A DNA stretch of 64,000 bases from Ralstonia sp. 25mfcol4.1 (GCF_900104095.1 NZ_FNJO01000006.1:1-64000), one strand, 5' to 3'. Counted from the first letter of the stretch, positions 26,961-35,466 are shown. Notes: generated by a model from the sequence alone, not told the origin. Numbers and translations: made by a program.

Positions 26961-27239
26961 ATGTTGCCTGCGGCCCCTGCCGGGGAAACCCTGTCCCGAG
27001 ATTTTCTTGACGCGCTGATTCAGGCGGCCTTGCTCGCGGTATTGGCGATTTTCCGGTTCGGAATATTCCCGCCGTTCCCGGACCCGATTGTCTGGTCGCT
27101 GTTCCTTGCCGTTTCGCTTTACCCGCTCCAGGTGCGGCGCACCAGCCGCTACGTGCAACGGGCTTCCTGCCTCTGGCTTTTGCCAGGGCCCGCCCTGCAG
27201 AGTCAACCATCAAAGCGCATGCCGATGCGCCGCGGCTGA
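26961..27239 (+). pseudogene. AI-2E family transporter, N-terminal fragment
   Basis: The first about 57 residues (MLPAAPAGETLSRDFLDALI, then AALLAVLAIF and VWSLFLAVSLYPLQVRR) look like the start and first membrane helices of an AI-2E/PerM-family permease, which normally runs to about 350 residues. After YPLQV the sequence loses resemblance and the frame stops at residue 92. Substitutions in the usually conserved segment (FPPFPDP) also suggest decay. I read it as a broken 5' remnant directly upstream of the second DUF2092 gene. Confidence 0.55.
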
Positions 27240-27301
27240 GTGCCGGGCGACGCGCGCATATGTCTTTGCTGGCACTCCTTAATATCCTTTCGGAGTTCAC
27301 C

Positions 27302-28156
27302 ATGGCACGCAAATCGGTCCTGACCTTGCTTGTTGCCTCGCTGGCTGCCTGTAGCAGCGCGCCACCCACGGCCTCCAGTCCCCCGCCGAGCCAGAAAACG
27401 GCAACGCCTCCGGCCTCGACTTCTGCCGCAACGGCACCCGCCGCTACCGACGCGAAGACGGTGGATCCGGCGTCGATCCAGGCGCTCAAGGACATGGGGA
27501 CCTATCTGCAGACGCTGAAACAGTTCGAGGTCTTTATCGAGTTGTCCGGCGAGCGCGTGCTGGCCGACGGTGAGAAGCTGCAGCACACGGCCACGTCGGA
27601 CCTGGACGTGGTGCGGCCCAACAAACTGCGCGCCCAGATGCGGTCTGCACGGTCGCAGCGCGATCTGGTGTACGACGGCAAAACGGTAACGTTGTACTAC
27701 CCGGACCAGAAGTATTACTCGCAGGCGGAGTTCGCCGACAACCTGGGCGTTCTCGTGGATCGGCTACGGGCGCGGTACGGTGTCGAACTGCCATCCGCCG
27801 ATCTCTTTACGTGGGGCACCTCCGCCGCGCCCACCGACAACATCGAGTCAGCCCTGTATGCGGGCCAGGACATCATCGGCGGCGACCTGTGCGACCACTA
27901 TGCATTCCGCCAGGGGCAGATCGACTGGCAGATATGGATTGCGTCCGGAGGCAAGCCGCTGCCACGCAAGCTGGTGATTACCAATCGTGCCGACGAGGCC
28001 CGCCCGCAATCGGTGACCCACTACAAGTGGAACCTGCAGCCGAAGTTCAAGGATTCTGCTTTCGTGTTCTCGCCGCCGGCCGGCGCGAAGAAGGTCGAAT
28101 TCGTTCCACTGAAGACGCAGCCGTCGCAGCAGAGCGCGCAGAGTCAGCAGCAATAG
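27302..28156 (+). CDS. DUF2092 lipoprotein, copy 2
   Basis: A 284-residue paralogue of the protein at 15111-15926. The N-terminus MARKSVLTLLVASLAAC ends in a lipobox (LAAC), so I start at 27302 rather than 42 bases upstream. A Pro/Thr/Ala linker follows, then the DUF2092 domain with DLDVVRPNKLRA, YDGKTVTLYYPDQKYYSQ and DLCDHYAFRQGQIDWQIWI, nearly identical to copy 1. The C-terminal tail is longer and Gln/Ser-rich. It is followed after 12 bases by the Asn-rich exported protein. Confidence 0.88.
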   Translation: MARKSVLTLLVASLAACSSAPPTASSPPPSQKTATPPASTSAATAPAATDAKTVDPASIQALKDMGTYLQTLKQFEVFIELSGERVLADGEKLQHTATSDLDVVRPNKLRAQMRSARSQRDLVYDGKTVTLYYPDQKYYSQAEFADNLGVLVDRLRARYGVELPSADLFTWGTSAAPTDNIESALYAGQDIIGGDLCDHYAFRQGQIDWQIWIASGGKPLPRKLVITNRADEARPQSVTHYKWNLQPKFKDSAFVFSPPAGAKKVEFVPLKTQPSQQSAQSQQQ

Positions 28157-28168
28157 AGGAGCACTGCC

Positions 28169-28681
28169 ATGAGACAAGTACACGGAAAACAACTCGCAGT
28201 GATCCTGGCCGCGCTCGTCCTGTCGATGCCCGCCTGGACGCCATCGGCATACGCGCGCGCGGGTGGCGGCGCGCAAGCCGCCGGCGCGCGCGGGGGCGGC
28301 GGTGCCAACGCCAACGCCAGTGCGGCGCGGCAGACGCAGCAGGTGAACAATACGCGCGCAGACGCCCGGACCAACAACGTGCGCAGTACCAGCGTCAACA
28401 ACGTGAACAACAACGTCAATGTCAACCGCAACACAAATGTGAACGTCAGCAGCAACGGCTGTTGCGGTGGAGGCTGGGATAACGACTACCATCCGGTGGC
28501 CACGGCCGCCGCGGTCACCGCAACGGTGGCGATGACCTCGGCCGTGATCGGCTCGATGACCCGTACCATCCCGCCGAGCTGCGTGCCGGTCAACTACGGT
28601 GGCATGGTCTACCAGCAATGCGGCTCGACCTGGTATCTGCCGCAGAGCGGGCAATACGTGGTGGTCAACCCGCCGTACTGA
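28169..28681 (+). CDS. Gly/Asn-rich exported protein, copy 2
   Basis: A 170-residue paralogue of the protein at 15937-16473. A signal peptide ends near SAYA; then come a Gly/Ala-rich stretch, an Asn/Val repeat region (NNVNNNVNVNRNTNVNV), a Cys pair in NGCCGGGW and the conserved domain WDNDYHPVATAAAVTATVA. The end GQYVVVNPPY is almost identical to copy 1. Function unknown. Keeping both the gene order and the tight spacing in two copies implies that the lipoprotein and this protein act together in the envelope. Confidence 0.82.
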   Translation: MRQVHGKQLAVILAALVLSMPAWTPSAYARAGGGAQAAGARGGGGANANASAARQTQQVNNTRADARTNNVRSTSVNNVNNNVNVNRNTNVNVSSNGCCGGGWDNDYHPVATAAAVTATVAMTSAVIGSMTRTIPPSCVPVNYGGMVYQQCGSTWYLPQSGQYVVVNPPY

Positions 28682-28753
28682 CGGAGGAGGCGAAGCGCCG
28701 ATCCGCGCCTGGGACGGCCGCTGCCCGTTAAGCAAAGTTAATCCTCTTCGCCG

Positions 28754-28939
28754 CTAAATTCGCCAATGGCGGTCCACCACCTCGGTACGGATCGGGGTCT
28801 CGTCCAGCGTTTTTTCGCTCCGGGTGCCGGTGACGACCACCGTCGGCAGCGGGTCGCCGGAATGGGCTTGCTGGGCTCGCACGTGCGGCGCCGCGGAAAG
28901 GAGGGTGCCGGCGACGACGGCAAGGGTTTTCAGACGCAT
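28754..28939 (-). pseudogene. TonB-dependent receptor, N-terminal fragment
   Basis: The frame starts with a signal peptide (MRLKTLAVVAGTLLSAAPHVRAQ) and runs into PLPTVVVTGTRSEKTLDETP, the hallmark beginning of a TonB-dependent receptor plug domain. It then stops after 61 residues, where an intact receptor would have 600-750. A Fur-box-like sequence lies about 50 bases upstream of the start, as expected for a siderophore receptor. I infer that the rest of the gene was deleted by a rearrangement that joined it to the DUF2092 module. Confidence 0.65.
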
Positions 28940-28988
28940 TCGGGGCGGAACCGGCGGTTTGCCGATCCGGTCATGACAAATGAGCATC

Positions 28989-29004
28989 AAATGATAATGA
29001 TTCG
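28989..29004 (-). promoter_or_regulatory. Fur-box-like site
   Basis: The sequence AAATGATAATGATTCG matches much of the Fur consensus built from GATAAT hexamers. It lies about 50 bases upstream of the truncated TonB-dependent receptor, a usual location for an iron-repressed promoter. Its present target is a broken gene, so it may no longer matter. Confidence 0.55.
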
Positions 29005-29120
29005 CGTATGCATCTTCCGTTAAGAATGCTTAATGAAGCGCCCGGCGGCCGCCCGAGCCCGGAGGTGGGGCGCGCGTGCGTTATATTCGGCGCGTTGACA
29101 TCACAGCCGGGCAGTAACGC

Positions 29121-29483
29121 ATGGACAAGAAACGGATTCGGGTATCGCACGTGGCGGTTCCCGGCAACCTCAGTGTGCTCAAGCTGAAGGGCTACCTCAG
29201 GACAGCCATCGCCGACGTGGCCAAGGCCTCGGACGACAACGAGATCCTGCTGGTCAAGGTGCTGGTGCCGCAGGCGCTGGGCCTCAAGGCTGGGGAAAAG
29301 CTGTTCGACAAGGTGCTGCAGGGCATCGTCGACAAGGATTCGCGCGTGCGCCGGGTGTCGGTCGAGTTCGTGGACGGCGACATCACGGCCGACAAGATCG
29401 CCGCCAGCGAGGCCCGGACCCAGAAGGAAATAGATGCCTACGGGCACCTGCTGGAAGACGAGCCGGACGAGTCGGCGCCGTGA
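29121..29483 (+). CDS. Hypothetical cytoplasmic protein coupled to an HD hydrolase
   Basis: A 120-residue protein (MDKKRIRVSHVAVPGNLSVL) with no signal peptide or membrane segment. Strand-like stretches alternate with helices (LRTAIADVAKAS, EKLFDKVLQGIV), and the C-terminus is acidic. No family recognised. Its TGA overlaps the GTG start of the HD hydrolase by four bases, so the two are translated together and may be functionally linked. Confidence 0.7.
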   Translation: MDKKRIRVSHVAVPGNLSVLKLKGYLRTAIADVAKASDDNEILLVKVLVPQALGLKAGEKLFDKVLQGIVDKDSRVRRVSVEFVDGDITADKIAASEARTQKEIDAYGHLLEDEPDESAP

Positions 29484-30082
29484 ACCTCTCCAACCTGGAA
29501 CGACAGCTGGCATTCCTGCGGGAGATCGACCGGCTGAAAAGCGTGGTGCGGATGTCGCCGCTGATCGACCAGTCGCGGCGCGAGAACAGTGCCGAGCATT
29601 CCTGGCACCTTGCCATGTACGCGCTCGTGCTGTCGGAACATGCCGCCGCACCGGTCGATGTGGTGCGCGTCGTCAAGATGCTGCTGCTCCACGATATCGT
29701 GGAGATCGATGCCGGCGACACGCCGTTCCATGATCCGTCGATGCAGGCCGGCCAGGCCGAACGGGAACAGCGGGCGGCCGAGCGGATCTTTTCGTTGCTG
29801 CCGGCAGCGCAGGCCGCCGAGTTTCGCGGGCTGTGGACGGAATTCGAGGCGGCCGAAAGCGACGACGCAAAGTTTGCCAAGTCGCTGGACCGCTTTCAGC
29901 CGCTGCTTCATAACGTCGCCACCGGCGGCGGCACATGGATTGCGCCTGGGCTCGATGAAGCGCAGGTCGTTTCCCGCTACGGGCCGACCATCGCGCTTGG
30001 CGCCCCCGCGCTCTGGGAAGCCGCCGCCAGGCTGGTGCGGGCGCATTTCCGCAACCCGGCGGCCGGGGACGATAGCCTCTGA
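29480..30082 (+). CDS. HD-domain phosphohydrolase, YfbR/HDDC2-like
   Basis: A 200-residue HD-domain protein. Metal-binding residues are seen in ENSAEHSWHLAMYA (H of the HxxH region) and LLLHDIVEIDAGDTPFHD (HD followed by E-x-D-x-GD), the arrangement of HDDC2/YfbR-type 5'-nucleotidases acting on deoxynucleoside monophosphates. The start is GTG at 29480, overlapping the upstream gene. Substrate is an inference from family; the length fits. Confidence 0.85.
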   Translation: MNLSNLERQLAFLREIDRLKSVVRMSPLIDQSRRENSAEHSWHLAMYALVLSEHAAAPVDVVRVVKMLLLHDIVEIDAGDTPFHDPSMQAGQAEREQRAAERIFSLLPAAQAAEFRGLWTEFEAAESDDAKFAKSLDRFQPLLHNVATGGGTWIAPGLDEAQVVSRYGPTIALGAPALWEAAARLVRAHFRNPAAGDDSL

Positions 30083-30452
30083 GGCACCGATGCCGGGCGA
30101 CTGGCGCCGTTACTGGCTGATGCCGGCGCGGCCGCGGCTGCTCGGCACGTCGGGCAGTCGTGTACCGCCCGGGACGCTCAACCCCACGCTCCTTTCCGTA
30201 ATACGAGACCTGCCCCGCGCAACAAGCTTTGTTGCGTCCGCACCTCGGGGATAACCCCGATAGGTGTCACATGCGTCACTATATGATGTATTGTATCTGT
30301 TTAAATACATCCAAATTGCCATCGGGATGCATGGTGTTGCAGACCGGATGGCGTCATGCCGCATCACGGGGTGGCGGCAGCGCAAGAAGAACACAGGCCG
30401 GCATTGCCCAGGCCGATGATGATTTTCCAACGAGAGGGGAGACCTCAGCGTC
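30083..30452. other. Intergenic region with porin promoter candidates
   Basis: No credible gene. An imperfect hairpin (CACCTCGGGG with CCCCGATAGGTG, 30241-30266) may end the upstream transcript. An inverted repeat GATGTATT (30285-30292) and AATACATC (30304-30311), separated by 11 AT-rich bases, lies about 140 bases before the porin start and could be a regulator site around its promoter. Confidence 0.5.
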
Positions 30453-31505
30453 ATGAAGAAGCAAGCAGTAGGAATGGTAGCGGCCGTCGCGGGCCTGTTC
30501 GCCGGGGGCGCGTTCGCGCAGACGTCGGTAACGCTGTACGGTGTGGCGGATGTGGGCGTGGAATACGCCAATCACCTGGGCGCCGGCAACAATTCGGTGG
30601 TCCGTATGCAATCGGGCAACCTGTCGGGCTCGCGCTGGGGCCTGCGCGGCGCCGAGGATCTTGGCGGGGGCCTGCGTGCGGTGTTTGCGCTGGAAAGCGG
30701 TTTCAGCGTCGACGATGGCAAGAGCACCCAGAACAACCGGCTGTTCGGCCGGCAGGCGTGGATCGGTCTGAGCAACGCCTATGGCACGCTGACGCTTGGC
30801 CGCCATACGACTGCGATGTATGACTTCGGCGTCCAGTTCGACCCGATGGGCATTTCGACGCGGTACTCGATCGGCGCCCAGGACAGTGCGTTCCAGTCGC
30901 GTGCCGACAACTCCATCAAGTACGCCGGCAAGTTCGGTCCGGTCAGCGCCAAGCTGATGTACAGCGCCGGTGCGGACGGCACCTCGGGCGTCAATGGCGA
31001 AGTGCCGGGCAACTACAAGGTCGGCCGCGAATTCGGCGGCAGCCTGGCCTACGAAAGCGGCCCGCTGGCCATCGCCGTGGTCTACGACGAAGTGAACGGC
31101 AACACAGTGGCCACGGACCAGGACAAGACGCGCAAGGCTGCCGTGTCCGGCACGTATCAGTTCGGCCCGGTCAAGTCGTACCTGGGCTACCGCTATGCCC
31201 GCTTCATGACGCCGCCGACGTCGCAGACCACCAACCTGTACTGGGCCGGCGCGCAGTGGGACATCACTCCGGCATGGTCGCTCACCGGCGCAGCCTACTA
31301 CCAGGACTTCCGCAACTCGGGGGCCGATCCGTGGCTGTTCATCGTCTCGGCTGACTATTCGTTGTCGAAGCGGACCGATGTCTACCTGAACCTGGCCTAC
31401 ACGAAGAACAAGGATGGTTCGGACTTGGGTACCGGCGGCTTCGGCACCACGGTGGCTGGCAAGAACCAGACCGGCGTGCTGATGGGCATTCGCCACAAGT
31501 TCTGA
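30453..31505 (+). CDS. Gram-negative general porin
   Basis: Outer-membrane trimeric porin of the beta-proteobacterial OmpC-like family. A signal peptide (MKKQAVGMVAAVAGLFAGGAFA) is followed by the first strand SSVTLYGVAD-type segment (TSVTLYGVADVGVEYANHL). The constriction-region blocks SRWGLRGAEDLGGGLRAVF and LFGRQAWIGLSNAYGTLTLG are typical, and the last strand ends in MGIRHKF, the terminal Phe recognised by the BAM complex. Length 350 is normal. A GGGGAG-rich ribosome site lies upstream and a strong terminator follows. It is a single-gene unit. Confidence 0.95.
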   Translation: MKKQAVGMVAAVAGLFAGGAFAQTSVTLYGVADVGVEYANHLGAGNNSVVRMQSGNLSGSRWGLRGAEDLGGGLRAVFALESGFSVDDGKSTQNNRLFGRQAWIGLSNAYGTLTLGRHTTAMYDFGVQFDPMGISTRYSIGAQDSAFQSRADNSIKYAGKFGPVSAKLMYSAGADGTSGVNGEVPGNYKVGREFGGSLAYESGPLAIAVVYDEVNGNTVATDQDKTRKAAVSGTYQFGPVKSYLGYRYARFMTPPTSQTTNLYWAGAQWDITPAWSLTGAAYYQDFRNSGADPWLFIVSADYSLSKRTDVYLNLAYTKNKDGSDLGTGGFGTTVAGKNQTGVLMGIRHKF

Positions 31506-31530
31506 CCCCGCGCCGCGTGCGATGAATCGA

Positions 31531-31556
31531 AGGGCATCCGCGAGGGTGCCCTTTTT
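31531..31556 (+). terminator. Intrinsic terminator of the porin gene
   Basis: Stem arms GGGCATCC and GGGTGCCC with loop GCGA are followed by TTTTT. It lies about 25 bases after the porin stop. Confidence 0.85.
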
Positions 31557-31680
31557 CATTGTGCTCAGGGGCGGGGCTGGCGCTCGCCGGGCGCATTTCG
31601 GATCGGCGCGGGTCGCATTCCGGTTCGAATCCCGCGCGCCGCGTGCCTAGACTCCCTGCACATCCACAAGGAGTTCGCCC

Positions 31681-32664
31681 GTGTCAATCCTGTCCCATCC
31701 GTCCCGCGCGGCGCACCGCGCACTGCTGGCCATCGTAGCCGGACTCTGTTTCGGGGCCGCGCATGCCGAGACCTGGCCAGCCAGGCCCGTTGTCATCGTC
31801 GTTCCGTTCCCGGCGGGCGGCGGCACCGACCTGGTGGTGCGGTCGATCCAGCCGCTGCTGCAGCGCGAACTGGGCCAGCCGGTGGTGATCGACAACCGCA
31901 GCGGAGCCGGCGGCACGCTTGGCTCGGCCTATGTGGCACGCGCCACGGCAGACGGCTACACCGCCGGCGTGGTGACCACCAGCACGCACGCGGTCAGCGT
32001 GGCGATCTATCCCAAGCTGACCTACCACCCGGCCAGGGACTTCAGCTATGCCGGGTTCATCGGCACCTCGCCATACGTGCTGGCCGTCAACAACCAGCTG
32101 CAGTCGACCGATGTCAAGGCGTTGCTGGCCAGGCTCAAGGCCGACAAGACGCAGCACAGCTTCGGCTCGGTGGGCGTGGGCACCGTATCGCACCTGATGG
32201 GCGAGCAGTTCCAGAAGCTGGCCGGCGTGCCGCTGGTGCACGTGCCGTATCGCGGCGCGTCCCCGGCCTACACCGACCTGATTGGCGGGCAAGTGCAGAT
32301 CATGTTCGACAATCCGGTGGGGCTGGCGCCGTACATCAAGGCGCGCAAGATCACCGCCATCGCCACCACCGCGCCCACGCCGCTGCTGGCCGATGTGCCG
32401 ACGTTCGCCAGCCAGGGCGTGCCCAATTTCGAGCAGCAGCTGTGGTACGGCATTGCGTTCCCCAAGGGGACGCCCGCAGCCGTGGTAGACCGGTTCAATG
32501 CCGCACTGAACAAGGTGCTGGGAGACAAGGCCGTGGCGGAAGATCTTGCCGCCAAGGGTGTCACGGCCCGGCCGGGTACGCCGGCGGCGTTGCAGGCGGC
32601 CGTACAGAAGGACATCCCCTATTGGGGCGCGATCGCGCGATCGGTAGGAGCCACAGGTGAGTGA
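31681..32664 (+). CDS. Bug-family tripartite tricarboxylate transporter binding protein
   Basis: A 327-residue periplasmic solute-binding protein of the Bug (TctC) family. GTG start, signal peptide ending GAAHA, then ETWPARPVVIVVPFPAGGGTDL, the hallmark N-terminus; further signatures are VIDNRSGAGGTLGSAYVARA and VPYRGASPAYTDLIGGQVQIMF. No membrane (TctAB) genes are adjacent, which is usual for the many orphan Bug proteins of these bacteria. It opens a three-gene operon with a PhzF-type enzyme and a Rid-type protein. The ligand is probably a carboxylate related to that pathway, but it is unknown. Confidence 0.93.
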   Translation: MSILSHPSRAAHRALLAIVAGLCFGAAHAETWPARPVVIVVPFPAGGGTDLVVRSIQPLLQRELGQPVVIDNRSGAGGTLGSAYVARATADGYTAGVVTTSTHAVSVAIYPKLTYHPARDFSYAGFIGTSPYVLAVNNQLQSTDVKALLARLKADKTQHSFGSVGVGTVSHLMGEQFQKLAGVPLVHVPYRGASPAYTDLIGGQVQIMFDNPVGLAPYIKARKITAIATTAPTPLLADVPTFASQGVPNFEQQLWYGIAFPKGTPAAVVDRFNAALNKVLGDKAVAEDLAAKGVTARPGTPAALQAAVQKDIPYWGAIARSVGATGE

Positions 32665-33529
32665 AGTCAGTCTGATCCACGTATTCGTGCGCGATGGCCG
32701 GGGCGGCAACCCCGTGCCGCTGGTTGCCGATGCACGGGGCATGGGCGCGGCGGCCATGCAGGCGGTGGCCGCATCGCACGGGCACGAGTCGGCCTTTATA
32801 TTGCCCAGCACCATCGGCTGCGACTGGCGCATCCGCTTCTTCGTCCCGCAGCACGAGATGGAGATGTGCGGCCACGCCACCGTCGGCACGTTATGGGCGC
32901 TGCGGCAGTGGGGGCAGTGGACCGCGCCCACCGCGCGTATCGAAACCCTGAGCGGCGTGGTGCACGCCCGGTGGGACGACACGCTGCAATGCGCGTGGAT
33001 CTCCCAGCCGGCGGTACGCACGCAGGCGCTGGACGCGCTGGACAGTGCCCGGGTGGCCGCGCAGTTGCGCTTGCCGGCGGGCGCGTGGACGGCGACCAAC
33101 GCCGCCACCAGCCGCGTGAAGACGCTGGTGGCGCTGCCTTCGGTGGCGATGCTCGATGGCCTGCAGCCCGACTTCGCCACGATGCAGGCACTCTGCGAAT
33201 CGATCGACTCCACGGGCCTGTATCCATACGCGCTCGGTGCCACGAAACCGGATGGCCGGCGCATCGTGCACGCGCGGCAGTTTCCGAAATCGTCGGGCTA
33301 CCCGGAAGACGCTGCCACGGGAATCGCCGCAGCCGCACTGTGGGGCTACCTGGCTCGCGAAGGCGGCCTTGGCAACGGGGCTGACGCGGCGGTCGCGCCA
33401 TCCATTGCCGTCTGGCAAGGCGATGCCATGGGCAGTCCGTCGGAGATCCTGGTGGCGCCGCGCGTCGACGACCAGGGTGCGGCGCACGGCTGCTGGCTCA
33501 GTGGCCGGACGGCATGGGGCGCGCCATGA
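32657..33529 (+). CDS. PhzF-family isomerase/epimerase-like protein
   Basis: A 290-residue PhzF-fold protein. The N-terminal domain reads VFVRDGRGGNPVPLV with EMEMCGHATVGTLWAL (catalytic-loop region, CGHAT); the second domain has PEDAATGIAAAALWGYLA, the D-x-A-T-G motif. HESAFILP contains the conserved catalytic Glu region. Family members catalyse proton shifts or epimerisation on small metabolites; there is no phenazine pathway here. It starts with GTG inside the end of the Bug gene (8-base overlap) and overlaps the next gene, so it is tightly coupled in the operon. Confidence 0.9.
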   Translation: MSEVSLIHVFVRDGRGGNPVPLVADARGMGAAAMQAVAASHGHESAFILPSTIGCDWRIRFFVPQHEMEMCGHATVGTLWALRQWGQWTAPTARIETLSGVVHARWDDTLQCAWISQPAVRTQALDALDSARVAAQLRLPAGAWTATNAATSRVKTLVALPSVAMLDGLQPDFATMQALCESIDSTGLYPYALGATKPDGRRIVHARQFPKSSGYPEDAATGIAAAALWGYLAREGGLGNGADAAVAPSIAVWQGDAMGSPSEILVAPRVDDQGAAHGCWLSGRTAWGAP

Positions 33530-34032
33530 CGGCGCAGGCATCGGGCACGCCGCCAGACACGCCGGAAGCTCGGCTCGCGGCCGTGGGTTTGGTGCTGCCG
33601 GAGGTATCGGCGCCCCGGGGGCACTACGCGCCGTATTGCGCGGTGCCGGTTGGCGATACGCAATGGGTGTCGATTTCCGGTCAGGTCTGCCGGCGCCACG
33701 GCGTGGCCATGGCGGGCCTGTGCCGCACCGACGACGACCTGATGCCGGCCCGCGAAGCCGCGCAGGTCTCGATGCTGAATGCACTGGCGGCGCTGCGGCA
33801 GGCGTGTGGCGGCGAGTTGTCGCGGGTGATCCAGGTAGCGCGGCTGCGCGGGTTCATTCGTGCGGCGGACACGTTCGCGCTGCATCCTGCGGTGCTGGAC
33901 GCGGCGTCGGCCGTGTTGCGCGTGGCGTTTCCCGATCAGCCCTTGCCTGCCCGCAGCGCGCTGGGCGTGGCCAGTCTGCCCGACTGTGCGTGGACAGAAA
34001 TCGAAATGGAAGCGATCGTGGCCGGCGCATGA
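33526..34032 (+). CDS. RidA-family protein in Bug/PhzF operon
   Basis: A 168-residue Rid-fold protein (MTAQASGTPP start, overlapping the PhzF stop by four bases). Features are YAPYCAVPVGDTQWVSISGQV, a helix AQVSMLNALAALRQACGGEL, VARLRGFIRAADTF and the PARSALGVASLPDCAWTEIEME C-terminus. It belongs to the Atu1372/UK114-like subgroup rather than classical RidA. With the PhzF-like enzyme it suggests catabolism of an amino or imino compound whose carboxylate is bound by the Bug protein; this is inference from context. Confidence 0.85.
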   Translation: MTAQASGTPPDTPEARLAAVGLVLPEVSAPRGHYAPYCAVPVGDTQWVSISGQVCRRHGVAMAGLCRTDDDLMPAREAAQVSMLNALAALRQACGGELSRVIQVARLRGFIRAADTFALHPAVLDAASAVLRVAFPDQPLPARSALGVASLPDCAWTEIEMEAIVAGA

Positions 34033-34045
34033 GGAACGCCGCAGC

Positions 34046-34861
34046 CTAGGCCGGGGCGGGCACCTCGCGCAGCAGCCGGTGCAGATGGCCGCTGGACGCA
34101 AAGCCCAGCTGCACGCTGACACTCGCGGGCGAGTGTCCGGTCGCGATCAACGTCCTGGCATGCGCCGCCAGCACGCGCCGGCGGACCGCCACGGGCGTGG
34201 TGCCGAGTTCGATCTGGCATGCGCGCTGCAACTGTCGAATCGCCACACCGAGTTCGCTGGCCACCGCATCGATCGACGGCAAGGGCTGGTCGCATTCCAG
34301 CGCCTGTGTGAAGCGCCACACCATGCGATGGGCGATCGATGCAGGCTCTTCAGGATGCGCCAGCGGCTGGCTCGTCACGAGTTGCTCGACGATGGCACGC
34401 ACCAGCCATGAAGCACTCGGGGTGGACAGGTTGGGGGCCAGCAGCGCCTCCAGCATGGCGACCGTGGGCCCGTCCAGGCGGATCGCGCCATACCGCAGGG
34501 CGGGCATGCGGTCGGGGGGCAGATAGAGTTCGCCGTGCTGCTGCTGTCGATGCTCGGATGCCGTGAGGTGCGACGTCGACGCCGGAAGCAGTACCGCGGC
34601 ACCGCGCACCAGCGTCGCGGCACGCCGTGACCGTGCCGCCGTAGCGGGCGTCGCCGGTTGCGCCGCTGGCCCCGGCGCATCGCCGGGGGTATCCCACACC
34701 GTCCTGAGCCGGCCCATGCGCGGCCATAGCAGCATGCCGCAGTCATGTTCGTGCCATTCGCGCCGGAATGCGGGCTGCCGGCTGTTGTGCAGCGCAAAGC
34801 CGTGCGTGGCCGTCAGATGCAGTTTGGGAGACAGGTGAGGGCGGTCGGTCATCGCGGACAT
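34046..34861 (-). CDS. AraC-family transcriptional regulator
   Basis: A 271-residue regulator: an N-terminal cupin-like sensor domain (HDCGMLLWPRMGRLRTV, about residues 35-55) and a C-terminal pair of HTH motifs (about 190-270; IDAVASELGVAIRQLQRACQIELG and GHSPASVSVQLGFASSGHLHRLL). The annotated frame could begin 17 codons earlier, but the ATG at 34861 avoids overlap with the upstream HxlR gene. It follows that gene on the same strand with a 25-base gap and is probably co-transcribed. It converges on the Bug/PhzF/Rid operon. Confidence 0.85.
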   Translation of the reverse strand: MSAMTDRPHLSPKLHLTATHGFALHNSRQPAFRREWHEHDCGMLLWPRMGRLRTVWDTPGDAPGPAAQPATPATAARSRRAATLVRGAAVLLPASTSHLTASEHRQQQHGELYLPPDRMPALRYGAIRLDGPTVAMLEALLAPNLSTPSASWLVRAIVEQLVTSQPLAHPEEPASIAHRMVWRFTQALECDQPLPSIDAVASELGVAIRQLQRACQIELGTTPVAVRRRVLAAHARTLIATGHSPASVSVQLGFASSGHLHRLLREVPAPA

Positions 34862-34886
34862 TCCGGCGGCCAGGGGATGCCACGCA

Positions 34887-35402
34887 TCATACGCCGGTCC
34901 GGCCGGAGCCACTGTCCGGCTTCAGCTTGCGGACCTCGGTATCGGCAGGCCGTATGGCGGTGCCGTCCTTCGCCAACGGCTGCATGGGCGGCAAGGGTTT
35001 GCCTGTGCGCCGGTCGATCAGCGTGGAATGGCGTTCACCCGCCGCGAACCGATGGCGCTCGCCCCATTGGCGCAGGGCCACCACCACCGGAAACAGCCGC
35101 TCGCCCGCGGCGGTCAGCACGTACTCCTGGTAGGCCGAGCCATCGGACGCCGCCTGCAATGCCAGCACGCCGGCCTCCACCAGCTTGTGCAGACGGTCCG
35201 CCAGGATATTCCGCGCCATGCCCAGGCTACGCTGGAAATCGCCGAAGCGGCGTACGCCATCGAAGGCGTCCCGGACGATCAGCAGCGACCACCGGTCGCC
35301 CACCACATCGAGTGACCGTGCGACGGGGCAGGATTCCGGAGGCTTCGGGCTGGTGCGCGTCAGGGGCGTCGCGGATGTCGCTGGGGTCGAAGGTGTTGGC
35401 AT
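34887..35402 (-). CDS. HxlR-family transcriptional regulator
   Basis: A 171-residue winged-helix regulator with the HxlR signature (CPVARSLDVVGDRWSLLIVRDAFDG at about residues 25-49; RFGDFQRSLGMARNILADRLHKL). The C-terminal extension after about residue 125 is longer than in minimal HxlR proteins and includes RRTGKPLPPM. It is divergent from the MFS transporter at 35492, and the intergenic region contains a perfect 11-base-arm inverted repeat, so it most likely controls the transporter and itself. Confidence 0.92.
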   Translation of the reverse strand: MPTPSTPATSATPLTRTSPKPPESCPVARSLDVVGDRWSLLIVRDAFDGVRRFGDFQRSLGMARNILADRLHKLVEAGVLALQAASDGSAYQEYVLTAAGERLFPVVVALRQWGERHRFAAGERHSTLIDRRTGKPLPPMQPLAKDGTAIRPADTEVRKLKPDSGSGRTGV

Positions 35403-35434
35403 GGGGTTTCGGCATGGGATGCTGGTTGCATTTT

Positions 35435-35466
35435 AAAACTGGTTGCCCTAGCATTCAACCAGTTTT
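35435..35466. promoter_or_regulatory. Probable HxlR operator
   Basis: Perfect inverted repeat AAAACTGGTTG (35435-35445) and CAACCAGTTTT (35456-35466) with a 10-base spacer. Additional half-site-like copies flank it: CTGGTTGCA near 35421-35429 and AAACTGG at 35473-35479. The array lies between the divergent HxlR and MFS genes and overlaps where both promoters should be. Confidence 0.8.

Noticed and set aside
31684-33264. Minus-strand frame of 526 codons
   Set aside because: Antisense to the Bug and PhzF-type genes, both of which have clear family signatures.
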